Program-made: the position numbers and the translations under genes
Part shown: piece by piece, positions 10,368-19,078 of the stretch
Position numbering within the stretch: the stretch's first letter is position 1
Layout: every line of letters starts with the position of its first letter
DNA from: Acidobacteriota bacterium
GTDB taxonomy: Bacteria > Acidobacteriota > Terriglobia > Bryobacterales > Bryobacteraceae
Reading direction: 5' to 3'
Assembly: GCA_014584705.1 (NCBI GenBank)
Contig: JACTMJ010000003.1
Coordinates: forward strand, 1-64,000
Length of the DNA stretch: 64,000 nt
Notes under the pieces: generated by a model
Told to the model about the DNA's origin: nothing
The model's database searches: none
Seen by the model: only the letters and a program-made list of their open reading frames with translations

Positions 10368-12551
10368 CTATTTCCGTGTGCTCCCCTCGGCGCGCTTGAT
10401 CTGAAATCGGAGGGAGGCCTCGACGCTGAAAGGCGCGGTTAGACGAAAGGATGGGTCAACGTTGTCGCTGAGATTTCGGAAGGTGCAGCGCAGCGCCATT
10501 CTCGGCGTCAGATCCTTCTGGATGTTGATACCGAATAGCTCAAAACTTTCCATGAACTGCCGTTCTGTGCCGCTCAATCCGAAGTAGCTCGGGCTGCTTG
10601 CATTTCCAAAAACGCTCAGCAGGATGCCGCGCCATGGGTCCGAATAACTGATGCGCACATTGGCCCGGTGGCGGGGCGCATATTCGAGAACGGTGCTGAG
10701 ATCGCGATTGAGCGTATCGAGATACTGATAGCCACCGATCAATTCCAGGCGGCGGTGCGGCGTAAACGTCGTGGTTGCACTGATGCCGCGGATCCGCGCC
10801 TGGCCTACGTTTCCGTATCGGTAGACCACCGCGCCGCCCTCTCTCCCAGCCAGGCTGGTTTGGATGAGGTCCTCCATATCGTGATGGAAAAGTCTTGTCT
10901 CAATCCGTGCTCGTTCGCCCAATTGCAGCAGCGCGCTGGCGCTATATGACCAGGATTTCTGCGGACGCAGTGATGGGTTGCCATAGATTCTTACCCTTCC
11001 GCCGCCGTGTGTATGGAGGATGTAGAGTTCGTTGAAATCCGGGGCGCGCATGCCGCGCGTAACCGAAGCGGAAAGCGAAAGCCGGGGAATGGCACGCCAC
11101 GCCAGCGCCAATTGCGGTGAGAACTGGCTGCCAAAATTAGTGTCGTGGTCCGCCCGATAGCCCGCCACCAGCCGCAGCGTGTTCATCAGCGGGATTCCTA
11201 CATTGCCCACCTGAGACCAGACATCGGTAGTGGCGAAATTGCCGTTTGTATTCAGCCGGTCGCCAATCATCGCAAGACGGTTAAAGAAGATGCCGGACGA
11301 GGCCTGAAATCCGCCGGGGCGCGCATAAGTCCACTCCGCATCCGCGCCGTTGGCTTCGTTCGTGGTCACCTGAAGACGCGCATCCAGAGGATCTCGATAG
11401 AGCAGGTCCTCGTCGGAGCGATAGGCGAGATGCCGCCCCCGGAAGCTGACAAGGCTGTTGCTTCCGATTGCGCGGCTCACTCTGGGCATGAAGGCGAGGC
11501 GTTTCTTTGGACGCCGAAAATCATAGATGCCGGTGATTTCGCTGCCGTCATAGCCCCAGAAATTCTGGTCGATCAGGAAGAACGTGAGGCCCGTGCTCCA
11601 TTCGCGCCATCGTGGAAGATACATGCTGGAAAAGAGATTGCGCACCCGGTTGGCGCTCTGTGTCTTGCCGGCGACTTCGTCGTCGAGATCGTAGCCGAGG
11701 CTGCGTTGCACAGCGCTGGCGGCATAGAGTGAGAAATCTCCTTTGGCGATGCCGCCATCGGCGCGTATCAGGCCCGTGTTGAACGAACCATAGCCCGTTT
11801 CGATAGCGGCGTGAGATCCGTTCGTGGCCCGCTTGGTGATGAGGTTGATAGCGCCGCCCATGCCTTGCTGGCCATAGGTCATCGCACTTGCGCCCGTCTT
11901 GATCTCCACCGCTTCGAGTATGGAAGCGTCAAACGTGTTCAGATCCACGTAGCCGGAAACGCGTCCGGTAAGCGGCTGTCCATCGACGAGAATTTCCACA
12001 TCCCTGGAAGAGAACCCCTGCAGATTGGTGCTTCCGCCGCCTGAATGTGAGCCGCCCGCGAACGTAACCAGTTCCGGTTGCTCTTGCAGTGCGTCGTTCA
12101 GTTGGCGCGCGCCGATCTTTGTGAATGTGGTGCTGTGTATCTGCGCGACCGGCAAAGGCGCTTCCAGCAATGACTCCGGCAGCCTCGAACTCGTCACCTC
12201 CACCTGCGACGCCACAGCGCTGAGTTGCAGCACAAGCGTAAGCAATTGCTCGCCTTCCCCTGCCTTTACCGCCACGCTGGTCGACGCGGATTCCAGGCCG
12301 GTTCCAAAGCCACGGACAACATAGAGTCCTGGTGGGAGATCCTCGCACCACCGGCCATCCTGGCCGGTCTCTCCGCGGCGAATCGCCGCCGCGGTGAGTG
12401 GTTCCACATGAACGGTTGCTCCGGCCACGGCAAGACCCTTCGGATCCTTTACGCCGATGCACAATCGCTCCGCTTGAGCCGGCGCAGTGGATATTACGAT
12501 GAACAATGCGAATAACAGAACGTAGTGCAACTGGTTTGCGAGAATATGCAT
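10368..12551 (-). CDS. TonB-dependent outer-membrane receptor (BtuB/HmuR-like)
   Basis: A 727-residue protein with a signal peptide ending near AQA (27), a small carboxypeptidase-regulatory-like beta domain (about 30-110), a plug domain (about 125-235) and a 22-strand-type barrel to the C-terminus. Plug features include LQGFSSRDVEILVDGQPL and MGGAINLITKRA; the C-terminus has the aromatic-rich end typical of barrels. The closest visual match is to the cobalamin/haem receptor group, but ligand specificity cannot be read. The ATG at 12551 has an AGGAG site 6 bases upstream. The stop is followed after 2 bases by the CobN-like gene, so the pair probably captures a metal tetrapyrrole and processes it in the periplasm. 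No TonB, ExbB or ExbD gene is adjacent. Confidence 0.9.
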   Translation of the reverse strand: MHILANQLHYVLLFALFIVISTAPAQAERLCIGVKDPKGLAVAGATVHVEPLTAAAIRRGETGQDGRWCEDLPPGLYVVRGFGTGLESASTSVAVKAGEGEQLLTLVLQLSAVASQVEVTSSRLPESLLEAPLPVAQIHSTTFTKIGARQLNDALQEQPELVTFAGGSHSGGGSTNLQGFSSRDVEILVDGQPLTGRVSGYVDLNTFDASILEAVEIKTGASAMTYGQQGMGGAINLITKRATNGSHAAIETGYGSFNTGLIRADGGIAKGDFSLYAASAVQRSLGYDLDDEVAGKTQSANRVRNLFSSMYLPRWREWSTGLTFFLIDQNFWGYDGSEITGIYDFRRPKKRLAFMPRVSRAIGSNSLVSFRGRHLAYRSDEDLLYRDPLDARLQVTTNEANGADAEWTYARPGGFQASSGIFFNRLAMIGDRLNTNGNFATTDVWSQVGNVGIPLMNTLRLVAGYRADHDTNFGSQFSPQLALAWRAIPRLSLSASVTRGMRAPDFNELYILHTHGGGRVRIYGNPSLRPQKSWSYSASALLQLGERARIETRLFHHDMEDLIQTSLAGREGGAVVYRYGNVGQARIRGISATTTFTPHRRLELIGGYQYLDTLNRDLSTVLEYAPRHRANVRISYSDPWRGILLSVFGNASSPSYFGLSGTERQFMESFELFGINIQKDLTPRMALRCTFRNLSDNVDPSFRLTAPFSVEASLRFQIKRAEGSTRK

Positions 12552-12928
12552 GAGCTCTCCTGAAATAGAAAAAGGGAACCGTTCTCCGCGGGCTGCATGC
12601 TAATCGCAGCCACGCTAACAGCAGGATTACAGTGGTGAAAAAGCAGCACGGCAGTCAGCCGACGATATCGGACCGAAATGGTCGCTGCTTACCTTCCGAA
12701 GTTTATGGTAGTGCAAACCAGTTGCATGTACAAGTACCGGCATGCACTTTTTTGCGAGCTGTGGGTGATTTTGTAGTAATGCCGGGCCCCATCCCGTAAT
12801 CTCCCGAATGTGGTGGGACGTCCGGGAGCCGATGGTGACGGCCGCGCATTCTGGTGTCCAGCTACTGTACGGCCTCTGGGAGACGCACGGATCGGAACTG
12901 GTGCCCGTCTCCTTCATCCAATCGCTGG
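12552..12928. promoter_or_regulatory. Upstream region of the receptor/chelatase pair
   Basis: About 375 bases between the receptor start and the transposase relic. It must hold the promoter of the receptor operon (reading leftward). I see a TGCATG...CATGCA inverted repeat at 12723-12746 (12-base spacer), about 170 bases upstream of the start. I looked for B12-box-like sequence and found none, and no clear Fur box. Function is unproven. Confidence 0.35.
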
Positions 12929-13275
12929 ATGAACGGATTTCGAGCCTCTCCTCTCGATCCGCCTTTCTTGCCGCCGCCTTCCCTGCACGGCAGGCTGGCG
13001 GAGAATCACTTGGGCTCCTTCATCGCCGAGGTCGTCGGCGAACGGAATCTCGATCCGATTCTGGAAACCTGCGAGCGCAAGGACAGCCTCGGCGCCGCGG
13101 GATATCACCCGGAAATGCTCACTCGCCAGGCTCTTCGTCGAGGCGCTCGAACTGTGCCGGCGCGCGGGACTCGTCAAGCTGGGCAATGTGGCCGTCGACG
13201 GCACCAAGCCGAAGGCCAGCGCGAGCCACCACCGCGGCAGGCCGCACGCGAGGATGAGCGAGGAAGAGCGCAAGC
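12929..13275 (+). pseudogene. Internally deleted IS1182-type transposase remnant
   Basis: The first part, from an ATG at 12929, reads FLPPPSLHGRLAENHLGSF and then GAAGYHPEML, the N-terminus of IS1182/IS5-like DDE transposases. At about 13120-13131 the sense jumps to another frame with LFVEALELCRRAGLVKLGN, VAVDGTK and MSEEERKL, which in intact relatives lies roughly 60 residues further on. So about 180 bases have been lost and the frame is broken. Everything after MSEEERKLSEL, including the catalytic DDE part, is absent and is replaced directly by czcA sequence. No terminal inverted repeats were found. It is a dead fragment that marks an old insertion and deletion. Confidence 0.75.
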
Positions 13276-13279
13276 TCTC

Positions 13280-13609
13280 CGAATTACCGAAAGCCTGTTC
13301 GGGGCCGCCGTCATGAGCGGCGTGCTCGTGGTGGCCGAGATCAATCGCCAGCGAAAGGCCGGGGATCGCCCCCTGCTCGAAACCGTGATCGCGGGAGCCA
13401 CCGCGCAGGTTCGGCCCGTCCTCATGATGATTGTGGTTGCGAGGCTCGGCATGGAGCCGGCGGCGCGGGCCATCGGCATCGGATCCGATGTGCAGCGTCC
13501 TCTGGCCACCGTCGTCGTCGGCGGACTCGCCTCTACCCTCTTCCTGTCCTTGCTCGCGCTGCCGAGCATGTACTACCTCATGTTGAAACGTGGGAGGTCG
13601 CCAGAATGA
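13280..13609 (+). pseudogene. C-terminal fragment of a CzcA-type RND heavy-metal efflux pump
   Basis: Only the last ~110 residues of a CzcA/CusA-like inner-membrane pump remain. They begin ITESLFGAAVMSGVLVV and include RPVLMMIVVARLGMEPAA, VQRPLATVVVGGL and a last membrane helix ending in ALPSMYYLMLK. Intact pumps are over 1000 residues. The fragment joins straight onto the transposase remnant, so its 5' part was removed by the event that left that relic. The stop overlaps the DUF190 start (ATGA), showing the original operon order czcA-DUF190. It cannot make a working pump. Confidence 0.8.
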
Positions 13610-13926
13610 CGGGATCACCGAAAAAGCTGCTGCTGGTGTTCATTGACCTGACCGATTCCTGGCAGGACGGACCGCTCTACGAAGCGATCGTCGGGGTGCT
13701 CGAGAGGCACGGACTGGCGGGCGCAACCGTGAACGCCGGGATCATGGGGTTCGGTCGCCATCGTCAGATTCACAAGAAGGGTCTCTTCGGAGTTTCAGAC
13801 GAAAAGCCGGTCACCATTGTCTGCATCGACGATGCCGAGAAGATCAAATCCGTCCTCCCCGTCATCCGCCCCATGGTAAAGGAGGGCCTCATCGCTCTGC
13901 AGGATATCGAGATCGTATCCGGCTAA
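13606..13926 (+). CDS. DUF190 family protein (PII-like fold)
   Basis: A complete 106-residue protein with the DUF190 pattern: KKLLLVFIDLTDSWQDGPLYEAI, then GIMGFG, then a C-terminal VLPVIRPMVKEGLIALQDIEIV. DUF190 proteins are small, PII/CutA-like, and often sit next to RND pumps or CrcB fluoride channels. Here the ATG overlaps the stop of the czcA fragment, so it was the last gene of a metal-efflux operon. With the pump destroyed and no promoter obvious, it may now be orphaned. The start is fixed by the ATGA overlap. A hairpin follows. Confidence 0.85.
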   Translation: MTGSPKKLLLVFIDLTDSWQDGPLYEAIVGVLERHGLAGATVNAGIMGFGRHRQIHKKGLFGVSDEKPVTIVCIDDAEKIKSVLPVIRPMVKEGLIALQDIEIVSG

Positions 13927-14223
13927 CGATCCGGTCAGCCGTCGGCACGCCGATGAACGTCAGTCGGCGTGCCGGAGTGCCATTCGCCAACGATGAACCG
14001 CAACCTGGGGAGAAATGGGGATCGTTCATCCCCTCTCACCAATGGTTCTCCCTCACAACCCACATTGGCCATTTCGACTGGTGCAATGTCATTGCGCCAG
14101 CAAACTGGCATGGCTGCTCAATGATGCAATAACTCCCAGGTCCTCTTGGCATGGCCTCGATGCTTCGAGACGAGTTCCGTGGATGGGGATTCGTCTCGAT
14201 CCTCCACCCTTCCCCCCCACACG
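13927..14223. other. Intergenic region after DUF190
   Basis: About 300 bases between two convergent genes. Other than the hairpin at 13943-13974, nothing was recognised. Confidence 0.5.
13943..13974. terminator. Hairpin terminator after DUF190
   Basis: A perfect 11-bp inverted repeat (CGGCACGCCGA / TCGGCGTGCCG) with a 10-base loop lies 16 bases past the DUF190 stop. No T-run follows. Confidence 0.6.
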
Positions 14224-16410
14224 TTACGGCTTTGCCGGAATGTCGTTTTGCTCCTCGAAGAGTCGGATCACGGATCGCAGTTCGTTGGCCCATGCCTCGA
14301 GATGGATGCTTTCTTCGGGTGCCATCATGAAGCTCAGGTCCGCGCGCCGGTCCGCCCAATGATCCTTGATGTCGTCCTGCACGTGCAGGAACGTTCGGCC
14401 GTCCACGGACTGCCCTTTCGGGTAGCGGCTTTTCTCGTAGACTGCCTTGAGATCGGCAAAGATCGAGAGCCCCTGCTGATGAATGTTCTCGACCGTCCGG
14501 CTGGCCTCGCGCAGAATGGAGAGGTATTTTTCCTGGTCATCCGTTTTCGAGTTCATCGTAATCGCCTGACCCTGCCTGATGAGATCTTCCGCTTTCGCGA
14601 GATCGAGAATCAGGTCCCAATGGTGGCCCATGAACCTTGCCAGCGCAAGAAACACCTCGAGGTTGTATCGGTTCCGATCCGCTTGTCCGAAGCTGGTTTG
14701 AAGCGCTTCGATGAGACGCTTATTCTCCGCCTTGCGCAACTTCGCTTCGTCGATGAAGTGCTTATAGCGGACCGTCCAGGCCGGGTCCGGAAACCAATCC
14801 GGCAAATCATTCACGAGGGGAGCGGCAAGTGTCATATCCGACCGGTGAGTGCCGATGCCTTTTCCGAAGTAACTGCCCCAGCTTGGGGGCACAGTTCGCG
14901 AGGGGATGTAGTCCCAGGTGCGTTCCCATGCGCGCGCCTGGCTTTGCATCAGCCTGTACACCTCGAGCATTCCATGAACCCGCGGCCCATAGAACGATTG
15001 CATGAACTCAGCCGAATACTGTTCCACCGAGGGCTGGCCGGGGTGCCAGGCCCAAGCCGCCACCGCCGTCCATCCGAGCCAGAAGGTTTCGTTGTGTAGC
15101 CCGGAATCGTCCCAGGCGGCGCCGAACGCACCGATTGGTTTGCCCTGCCAATGCCGGCCGTGCAGAATGTTTTCAAACGCCGCCTCTACGTGCGCGCGGC
15201 GGCCGCCCTCCATGGCGAAATGGTTCGGGAAAAGGAACTCCGCGCCCTGCATCGAGTTATACGTGAGCTGGCGAATGCCTCTCTCGTTCTCCGGCCCGAT
15301 ATAGTCGGCTTCGCCGACAACGCCGTCAATGATGTCCGGCGGCAGTAGCTTGATGTGCTCCGCCAGCAGGGGGAATTCCGCCCAAACGAGCATTCTCCGC
15401 CCTCTCTTGGACAAGTGATCGTGCACTTTCCTCACATAGTCCACCCACGCAAGGCTTCGGTTCTCCGCATTGTAGGGGCGTGGGCATTTCGGGCAGTTTC
15501 CCGCGAAATAGACCTCGTCCGTGGAGGCAAAGACGTAATCGACTCCCTTCGTGGCGTTGATGACGTCGTCGAACATCGAGAAGAGAAGGTCGTAGAGGCG
15601 CGGGTCGCACGTGCAACTCATATAGTTGCAGCCATCCGAGCGCAGGTCCGCGAATTCAGGGTGCTTGAGCACGTACGCCATGTGTGCCGGAGCCTGGATG
15701 ATCGGAACTACCTGAATGTAACGTTCGAGCCCGTAGTCCACAATTTCCTGGAGCTGGCTCGTCGTAAATGCTCCCGGAGCGCCGATAGAGGGGTGTGAGG
15801 GGTAGGCAAACTTGTCCTCAAGCTCGAAACCGATCATGTTCACTTTGTAACGTGCGGCCTCGTCAAGATAACGCTTCAAGGTCTCGATCCGATCCTGATG
15901 ATGCTTTGTGTCCCAATGCAGAAAGCGCAACTGTAGCTTCGGCCAATCCTCAATTTCGACCCTCGGAACCACCATTCGGCCGCTGGCATCGCGTTTCGCG
16001 AGTTGCAGCAAAGTCTGGACGCCGTAAAATAGGCCGCTTTGCCCATTTCCCGTAATGTTGATACGGCCCTCTTCAACGTGCAGGCGGTATGCTTGCTCAT
16101 CTATCGTGCTATCCCCTCCCGTAATTACGCTGTGCGGTTCGACGACGAGGTGGATCAACTTGGTTGCTCTGCTTGCCTGTCTCATGGCAAGGCCTTCGGC
16201 CAATGTGCGCACGGAAATGTGATTGGCGGGAAGCCGGCCGGCCTCGATTGACCAGGTGCCATCGAGCACGATATCCCCATCGAGAAGTTGGACCTTTTGC
16301 GGTGCCGGTATCACGGGATAGCCGCGGCTCCAGAGGGGCGTTGGCGTTTGGGCAATCGTCCAAAGCGGGATTGTCAACCCTAGCAGAAAGGCATAAAGAA
16401 GGCTGCGCAT
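14224..16410 (-). CDS. Secreted GH20-like beta-N-acetylhexosaminidase
   Basis: 728 residues starting at ATG 16410 (the frame is open one TTG codon earlier; GGAGA lies 8 bases upstream of the ATG). Signal peptide 1-21. An N-terminal GH20b-type alpha/beta domain (about 30-150, with GLFYGVQTLLQL) precedes a TIM barrel starting near RFLHWDTKHHQDR. The catalytic Asp-Glu pair is D298-E299 in VFASTDEVYF; the canonical GH20 motif is H-x-G-G-D-E, so the His-Gly-Gly part is replaced. Five Cys residues (in CNYMSCTC about 260-267 and GNCPKC about 303-308) cluster in the barrel and could bind metal or form disulfides. Likely cleaves terminal GlcNAc/GalNAc from chitin- or glycan-derived material in the periplasm. 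It stands alone, divergent from the TPR gene. Confidence 0.75.
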   Translation of the reverse strand: MRSLLYAFLLGLTIPLWTIAQTPTPLWSRGYPVIPAPQKVQLLDGDIVLDGTWSIEAGRLPANHISVRTLAEGLAMRQASRATKLIHLVVEPHSVITGGDSTIDEQAYRLHVEEGRINITGNGQSGLFYGVQTLLQLAKRDASGRMVVPRVEIEDWPKLQLRFLHWDTKHHQDRIETLKRYLDEAARYKVNMIGFELEDKFAYPSHPSIGAPGAFTTSQLQEIVDYGLERYIQVVPIIQAPAHMAYVLKHPEFADLRSDGCNYMSCTCDPRLYDLLFSMFDDVINATKGVDYVFASTDEVYFAGNCPKCPRPYNAENRSLAWVDYVRKVHDHLSKRGRRMLVWAEFPLLAEHIKLLPPDIIDGVVGEADYIGPENERGIRQLTYNSMQGAEFLFPNHFAMEGGRRAHVEAAFENILHGRHWQGKPIGAFGAAWDDSGLHNETFWLGWTAVAAWAWHPGQPSVEQYSAEFMQSFYGPRVHGMLEVYRLMQSQARAWERTWDYIPSRTVPPSWGSYFGKGIGTHRSDMTLAAPLVNDLPDWFPDPAWTVRYKHFIDEAKLRKAENKRLIEALQTSFGQADRNRYNLEVFLALARFMGHHWDLILDLAKAEDLIRQGQAITMNSKTDDQEKYLSILREASRTVENIHQQGLSIFADLKAVYEKSRYPKGQSVDGRTFLHVQDDIKDHWADRRADLSFMMAPEESIHLEAWANELRSVIRLFEEQNDIPAKP

Positions 16411-16670
16411 CAATTGATCTCCGAACTCTGTCTCAGGTTATCCGTTCTTGAAACTTGGCGCGGCGCTTGTCACTGGCTGGACACTCGCCATTGGCACTGT
16501 GGTCACTGCGGGGAAGGCCGGTTCTTTCCCTGTCCGCGGAATCCCCTCACTCAGTCTCTGTCACCTGAGGTTCGGAGTGCTATCCGCCCCGCGCTGGAAT
16601 CACCGCCTCGGAAAGAATCTCCTCGGAATCAGTTTCATGTTTCGACGGCTTCGATGGAGTATCGAGCAAA

Positions 16671-17294
16671 ATGAAGAGTGGTCCGGCGGCAAAGTTCATC
16701 GCGTCCCTGATTCTATTGGCATCCGGATACTGCAATGCCATTGGACAGAGCGCGCTCCGGGAAGGTCTGGCTGAGCGGGCCTACAAGGAGTTTCAGAGAG
16801 GCGAGTACGCTCAGGCGGAGCGCGACTTCCGAGAAGGAACACAAATCGAGAGTTCAAACCTGATTGCCCACTTGTACCTTGGGCATGCCCTTTTCCGGCA
16901 GGAGAAGTACGCAGACGCAGTCGGGCCATACGAACGGGAGAAGTCTTTGGATGAGAAGCAAAAGAAGCTCGGCCGGACCGATGTGCGAGTTCTGACTGAC
17001 CAGCTTGTGATGGCGTACGGCATGAGCGGTCAGATCCAGAGGGTGCATGCGTTGCTCGACTCCGCCATCCAGAAAGACCCCGACTATCCGCTGAACTACT
17101 ACAACCGGGCGTGTGCCTTCGCCGAGGAAGGCGACAAACCGAAGATGATCGCCGCATTGAAGCAAGCGTTTGCCAGAAAGCGCAACATGACGCCTGGGGA
17201 GGAAATGCCCGACCCTCGAACAGATTCATCCTTTCAGAGGTTCACCTCGGATCCCGATTTCACGAAACTGATGAGGGATCTTAAGCTTCAGTAG
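16671..17294 (+). CDS. Exported TPR-repeat protein
   Basis: 207 residues with a signal peptide (FIASLILLASGYC) and TPR-type helical repeats over most of the mature part: AYKEFQRGEYAQAERDFREG, AHLYLGHALFRQEKYADAV and LNYYNRACAFAEEGDKPKM. These suit a protein-protein scaffold in the periplasm. A Cys follows the hydrophobic stretch (SGYC), but this is a poor lipobox, so lipidation is doubtful. No operon partner and no specific function can be named. Confidence 0.75.
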   Translation: MKSGPAAKFIASLILLASGYCNAIGQSALREGLAERAYKEFQRGEYAQAERDFREGTQIESSNLIAHLYLGHALFRQEKYADAVGPYEREKSLDEKQKKLGRTDVRVLTDQLVMAYGMSGQIQRVHALLDSAIQKDPDYPLNYYNRACAFAEEGDKPKMIAALKQAFARKRNMTPGEEMPDPRTDSSFQRFTSDPDFTKLMRDLKLQ

Positions 17295-17375
17295 GACTCA
17301 CGACGAGCAGACCGTCTCTTATTCCTGGGATTGGGCTGGGTCTCCGATACCCCGTAGCGGGCGCTCCCGCGCGCG

Positions 17376-18128
17376 TTAGTGGAGCATAATCGATCCACCG
17401 TCTGTCATAAGCGTCTGCCCGGTGATGTACTTCGCGGCGTCGCTGGCGAGGAAGACAACCGCCGGGGCGATGTCCGTCTCAGGGTCGCCCAAACGGCCGA
17501 GCGGTACCCCCTTCAGCACCTCCTGGTACTCGGTCGGGAAAGCCCTCGCCCATTGTTGGATGCCGGGCGTCAGCGCGACCGGTGCCACAAGGTTCGCACG
17601 GATGCCATCAACGGCCCACTCGTTCGCCGCTACGCGGGTAATCGCCCGGATCGCCTCCTTCGCAGCGGCGTAGCTGACCTGATTGGCCATACCTTTGAGG
17701 CCGGCACCGGACGCAAAGTTCACCACCGCACCCTTCGTCTTCTTCAGTTCAGGGTAGGCAGCCTTCATCAGCCAAAACGTCGCGAACATGCCACTGCCGA
17801 GCGAGAGATCCCACATTTCCTGGGTAGTCTCGATGATCGGAGCCTGCTTCGACGCGTGCGCGTTGTTCACCAGAATGTCCAGTTTGCCGAACGCTTCGAT
17901 TGCGGCGGAGATGATCGCCGGCGCGTTGTCAGCAACGGAGATATCCGACCGCAGATACTTTGCATCATCGCCTCGACGCAGGTCCTCGACCAGTTGGTCG
18001 CCCGTCGCTTGGTCGGCAATGTCGACAATGAGCACCCTTGCCCCTTCGCGGAGGAAGCGGCGAACGATGCCCTGACCGATCCCGCCGGCGCCGCCGGTGA
18101 TGATTGCGACTTTGTCCTTCAGTTGCAT
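17376..18128 (-). CDS. Short-chain dehydrogenase/reductase (classical SDR)
   Basis: 250 residues with every classical SDR feature: the NAD(P)-binding loop TGGAGGIG (11-18), NNAH (88-91), catalytic S140, Y153 and K157 (SYAAAK), and a C-terminal TGQTLMTDGG. Asp at the end of beta-2 (LIVDIAD) suggests NAD+ rather than NADP+. It oxidises or reduces a small alcohol or ketone; the substrate cannot be told. AAGGAG lies 9 bases upstream of ATG 18128. The gene is single, and its neighbours do not suggest a pathway. Confidence 0.9.
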   Translation of the reverse strand: MQLKDKVAIITGGAGGIGQGIVRRFLREGARVLIVDIADQATGDQLVEDLRRGDDAKYLRSDISVADNAPAIISAAIEAFGKLDILVNNAHASKQAPIIETTQEMWDLSLGSGMFATFWLMKAAYPELKKTKGAVVNFASGAGLKGMANQVSYAAAKEAIRAITRVAANEWAVDGIRANLVAPVALTPGIQQWARAFPTEYQEVLKGVPLGRLGDPETDIAPAVVFLASDAAKYITGQTLMTDGGSIMLH

Positions 18129-18596
18129 TTCGAGGCTCCTTTTATCGTTGTGTCAAACTGCTGGCTCAGTGCCAAAAGACGGCAAGGGTGGTCTCCTCAT
18201 AGTCGGGTCGCGGAAATAAGTACACAAATCAACATGCTTCCCATACTAGGCCAAGTGGCTGATGTGCGTGCTCCACGCGACCATCTGCATGCGGATCGCA
18301 TCAGGTCGCATCAGGGATGTGGGCCGCCCCGCACCCGCCCGGTCACGCCACTTCCGGAACCTTATCACCCGTTCTCAGCCGTTTACGCCAGCACCGCGCC
18401 AAATCCCGCTCCGCCCGCCCGTACAATGCTTTCGAACCGCCCGGAGTGTATCCCGGCATCCATTCCGCCCAGACAAGGAACCAAAAACATGAGATCCACC
18501 TAATGAAAACCTCTCAAACTCGCCCCCAGACCCAATCCACGAATTTCGGTGAGAGGCGCGGCTTTCGCCCAGCCCAAAGCCCTCTCCCTAACTCCG

Positions 18597-18650
18597 CTTC
18601 AGGCTCATTCTGTGTTAGAAACACGTCTCCCTTCAGGCTCATTCTGTGTT
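18597..18650 (+). repeat. 20-bp exact direct repeat, 34-bp period
   Basis: CTTCAGGCTCATTCTGTGTT occurs at 18597-18616 and again at 18631-18650, just upstream of the rpsT -35 element at 18666. It could be a tandem binding site or a small duplication. Confidence 0.7.
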
Positions 18651-18665
18651 GGACAATTCTTTCCT

Positions 18666-18695
18666 TTGACCCCGTCGGCGCTCATGCGGTATTCT
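18666..18695 (+). promoter_or_regulatory. Sigma-70-type promoter of rpsT
   Basis: TTGACC at 18666-18671 and TATTCT at 18690-18695 are separated by 18 bases. The start of transcription would fall near 18702, leaving a leader of only about 20 bases. It would also cut into the AAGGAGG at 18698-18704, which is 17 bases from the ATG and so badly placed as a ribosome site. Confidence 0.55.
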
Positions 18696-18721
18696 GTAAG
18701 GAGGCACTGCGCCGCAATCTC

Positions 18722-18988
18722 ATGGCTAATCACGTATCTTCCCTGAAGCGAATTCGAGTTACACGCTACCGTACCGCCGTGAACCGGATGCGCAAGACTC
18801 GTCTCCGGCACCAGCTCCGGGCCCTGCGCCGGCTCATTGAGGCGAATAACTACAGTGCCGCGAACGAGTTGCTCCCGAAGACCTTTTCCATCATTGATCG
18901 GGCGGCAAAGTGGGGCATTATCCACTCGAATACGGCGGATCGCTATAAGGCTCGCTTGCACAAACGCATCAAGGCGCTCGCGGCCTAA
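18722..18988 (+). CDS. rpsT: 30S ribosomal protein S20
   Basis: 88 residues beginning [10 protein letters not shown], very basic, helical, and ending HKRIKALAA; this is the S20 family in length, start and motif ([24 protein letters not shown]). S20 binds 16S rRNA and helps start 30S assembly. The start at ATG 18722 is fixed by the MANH start shared by S20 proteins. A longer upstream frame exists but is not coding-like. It is monocistronic, between a clear promoter and a strong terminator. Confidence 0.97.
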   Translation: MANHVSSLKRIRVTRYRTAVNRMRKTRLRHQLRALRRLIEANNYSAANELLPKTFSIIDRAAKWGIIHSNTADRYKARLHKRIKALAA

Positions 18989-19007
18989 GCCGTTTCTACA
19001 GTTTTTC

Positions 19008-19048
19008 AAAAAATCGAGCCGGACTTTCCCCGTCCGGCTCGATTTTTT
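19008..19048. terminator. Strong bidirectional terminator between rpsT and tenA
   Basis: A perfect 17-bp stem (19008-19024 with 19032-19048) with a 7-base loop. It begins with a run of A and ends with a run of T, so it can terminate both rpsT (rightward) and the convergent tenA operon (leftward). Confidence 0.9.
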
Positions 19049-19078
19049 GTTTCCCGGCTTTCTTCCAAGACTCCCTTC

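Larger units (their letters stand above)
18129..18721. other. Long intergenic region upstream of rpsT with repeats
   Basis: About 590 bases. It contains a 10-base tandem duplication (TCGCATCAGG twice, 18296-18315), a 20-base direct repeat (18597-18616 and 18631-18650) and the rpsT promoter. A frame is open across the right half into rpsT, but it lacks gene-like composition. Confidence 0.5.

Noticed and set aside
12552..12800. Cobalamin riboswitch upstream of the TonB receptor
   Set aside because: I searched the reverse strand by eye for the B12 box and the conserved GCC-type elements and found no match.
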